6,135 bases of DNA from assembly GCA_003456035.1 (NCBI GenBank), contig DMPJ01000407.1, positions 3,340 through 9,474 on the forward strand. The letters are read 5' to 3'. The stretch comes from Planktothrix sp. UBA8402 (GTDB lineage: Bacteria > Cyanobacteriota > Cyanobacteriia > Cyanobacteriales > Microcoleaceae). Under the pieces are notes generated by a model. It did no database searches, was not told the DNA's origin, and saw nothing but the letters and a program-made list of their open reading frames with translations. This document shows positions 4,950 to 6,135 of the stretch, piece by piece. The translations under genes were made by a program, and so were the position numbers. Each line of letters begins with the position of its first letter. Position 1 is the first letter of the stretch.

Positions 4950-6135
4950 ATGAACAAAATGCAAACCCATCCAGACCATCCCGAACCTTCAGCACCAATA
5001 GAGACTAACGGCCTATTTTCCCTTTCTATCTGGAAAATTGTGGGAATTGGCACAATTATTTTATTTTTCTATAGCAGTTTACGTCATTTTTTATTTCAAT
5101 CCACTGCCTATGATTTAGGAATCTATGATCAAATTATATACTTAATTAGTCGAGGAAGTCAACCCATTTCTTCATTTTTGGGGTTTCATTTTTTGGGAGA
5201 TCATGGAGCGATCGCTATTTATCCTTTATCATTATTATACAAGATTTATCCTACTGTTTATTGGTTGTTTTTAGTCCAAGCAATTTGTTTAGGTTCGGCC
5301 GCCGGATTGACTTGGAAATTAGCTCAATTAGCTGGATTAAATCAACGGTTATCTTTAGCAGTTGCGATCGCTTATTTACTATATCCTGAAATTTTTAATA
5401 TTAATTTATTTGATTTCCACCCAGATATTTTAGCAGTTCCCGCAATTTTCGGAGCAGTTTTAGCAGCAAAACAGAAAAAAATTATCTGGTTTATTATCGC
5501 AATTATTTGGATATTAGCCTGTAAAGCAGTTTTAGCTTTAACTGTGATTGCGATTGGATTTTGGTTAATATTTTTTGAACAACGACGTCTCTATGGCATG
5601 ATAGCAATAGTGTTAGGAATCACTTGGTTTTTAATTGTAACTCAGGTTATGATTCCTGTTTATAGTGGTCAAGAAGCCGCCGGAGTATCTCGATATAATT
5701 ATTTAGGAGATTCGGTTTTTGGGGTGATTATCAATACAATTATTAAACCCCAATTGATTTTAGGGAAACTATTTTCTATGAATACCTTTATTTATCTATT
5801 AGAATTTAGTGTAGCGGTGATTTGGTGGTTAAATCCTCAAAAGTTTATTGTATTAATTCCCGCCATTCCAACTTTATTACTCAATATATTATCCATTGAC
5901 CCGATGCAACGCAGTTTAATCTATCAATATTCTCTCCCAGCGTTACCATTTTTATTATTAGTTATGATTCAAACTTTAGCAGCAGAAAAGCCAGGACTTG
6001 CTAATAGTTTATGGGGTTTATGGCATAAATTTCAGACCCCCCAGACCCCCCCTAACCCCCCCTTGCTAAGGGGGGGAAAAGAACTGGGTGAAAATGTATC
6101 TTCTTACCCATCTTTACCCCCGGAAGAAATTGATC
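4950..6135 (+). CDS. DUF2079 family multi-pass membrane protein, 3' end beyond window
   Basis: The frame is open from the ATG at 4950 to the window's right edge (395 residues, no stop). An in-frame TGA at 4944-4946, two codons upstream, fixes the start at this ATG or the next at 4959. Seen: a polar N-terminus rich in Pro and His, a first membrane span at about 28-48, then the family hallmark AYDLGIYDQIIYLISRG (53-69), FLGDHGAIAIYPL (81-93), a Y-x-Y-P-T-V-Y-W-x-F-x-V-Q-A stretch (98-111), FDFHPDILAVP (155-165), and about eight further hydrophobic segments to about 344. The 'DLGIYDQ', 'GDHGA' and 'FHPD' motifs fit DUF2079 proteins, predicted integral membrane proteins with a GT-C glycosyltransferase-like organisation; Asp59 and Asp84 are candidate catalytic acids. 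Substrate unknown. Residues 362-376 are encoded by a palindromic repeat (separate entry), after which the frame remains open. Two HIP1 sites lie inside the gene. No strong ribosome-binding site is visible. Confidence 0.85.
   Translation, partial: MNKMQTHPDHPEPSAPIETNGLFSLSIWKIVGIGTIILFFYSSLRHFLFQSTAYDLGIYDQIIYLISRGSQPISSFLGFHFLGDHGAIAIYPLSLLYKIYPTVYWLFLVQAICLGSAAGLTWKLAQLAGLNQRLSLAVAIAYLLYPEIFNINLFDFHPDILAVPAIFGAVLAAKQKKIIWFIIAIIWILACKAVLALTVIAIGFWLIFFEQRRLYGMIAIVLGITWFLIVTQVMIPVYSGQEAAGVSRYNYLGDSVFGVIINTIIKPQLILGKLFSMNTFIYLLEFSVAVIWWLNPQKFIVLIPAIPTLLLNILSIDPMQRSLIYQYSLPALPFLLLVMIQTLAAEKPGLANSLWGLWHKFQTPQTPPNPPLLRGGKELGENVSSYPSLPPEEID
5208..5215. repeat. HIP1 octamer (within DUF2079 gene)
   Basis: Exact GCGATCGC encoding the Ala-Ile-Ala just after the conserved GDHG motif. 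Confidence 0.9.
5364..5371. repeat. HIP1 octamer (within DUF2079 gene)
   Basis: Exact GCGATCGC, again read in frame as Ala-Ile-Ala (residues 139-141). It lies 156 bp after the previous copy. Confidence 0.9.
6033..6076. repeat. C-rich/G-rich palindromic repeat translated inside the DUF2079 gene
   Basis: Two tandem CAGACCCCC units (6033-6041, 6042-6050) lead into CCTAA and then a perfect hairpin: CCCCCCCTT (6056-6064), loop GCT, AAGGGGGGG (6068-6076). Repeats of the type 'CCCCCCTAA-CCCCCC-TTGnTAAGGGGGG' are familiar between genes in many cyanobacterial genomes (recollection). Here it is read in frame as QTPQTPPNPPLLRGG (residues 362-376), right after the last visible membrane span. The base composition contrasts sharply with the AT-rich gene around it, which suggests insertion of a dispersed repeat into a tolerant linker. 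Confidence 0.75.

Overview
The window looks like an AT-rich chromosomal segment of a filamentous, Planktothrix/Oscillatoria-like beta-cyanobacterium. The genus is my inference. The cyanobacterial assignment is better supported: there are two beta-carboxysome shell genes of the CcmK3/CcmK4 type, four HIP1 octamers (GCGATCGC), an Uma2-family gene, and several dispersed palindromic repeats of the kind common in these genomes.

Layout: (1) bases 2-433, plus strand, the 3' part of an Uma2/DUF820 nuclease-fold gene whose N-terminus lies off the left edge. (2) 434-676, a convergent intergenic spacer with a roughly 99-bp nested inverted-repeat element. (3) 677-1402, minus strand, ccmK3 followed by ccmK4, the satellite shell-protein pair. 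(4) 1484-1507, a three-unit octamer array touching the end of mtnA. (5) 1513-2565, minus strand, mtnA of methionine salvage. (6) 2682-3218, minus strand, a small secreted protein resembling the C-terminal part of cyanobacterial RTX/calcium-binding proteins. (7) 3219-3590, a gene-free spacer with two related hairpin repeats. (8) 3591-4775, minus strand, dxr of the MEP isoprenoid pathway. (9) 4776-4949, a divergent promoter region with a near-perfect 18-bp palindrome. (10) 4950 to the right edge, plus strand, a DUF2079-type multi-pass membrane protein carrying an in-frame C-rich/G-rich palindromic repeat.

The five minus-strand genes run in the order dxr, secreted protein, mtnA, ccmK3, ccmK4. 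Gaps of 72-372 bp and unrelated functions argue against one operon; only ccmK3-ccmK4 is a convincing functional unit. Most genes are ordinary housekeeping or carboxysome genes. The most notable features are the repeats, above all the one translated inside the DUF2079 gene, and the free-standing secreted RTX-like domain. I see no defence island, CRISPR array, transposase, tRNA or rRNA, and no clear new multi-gene system.
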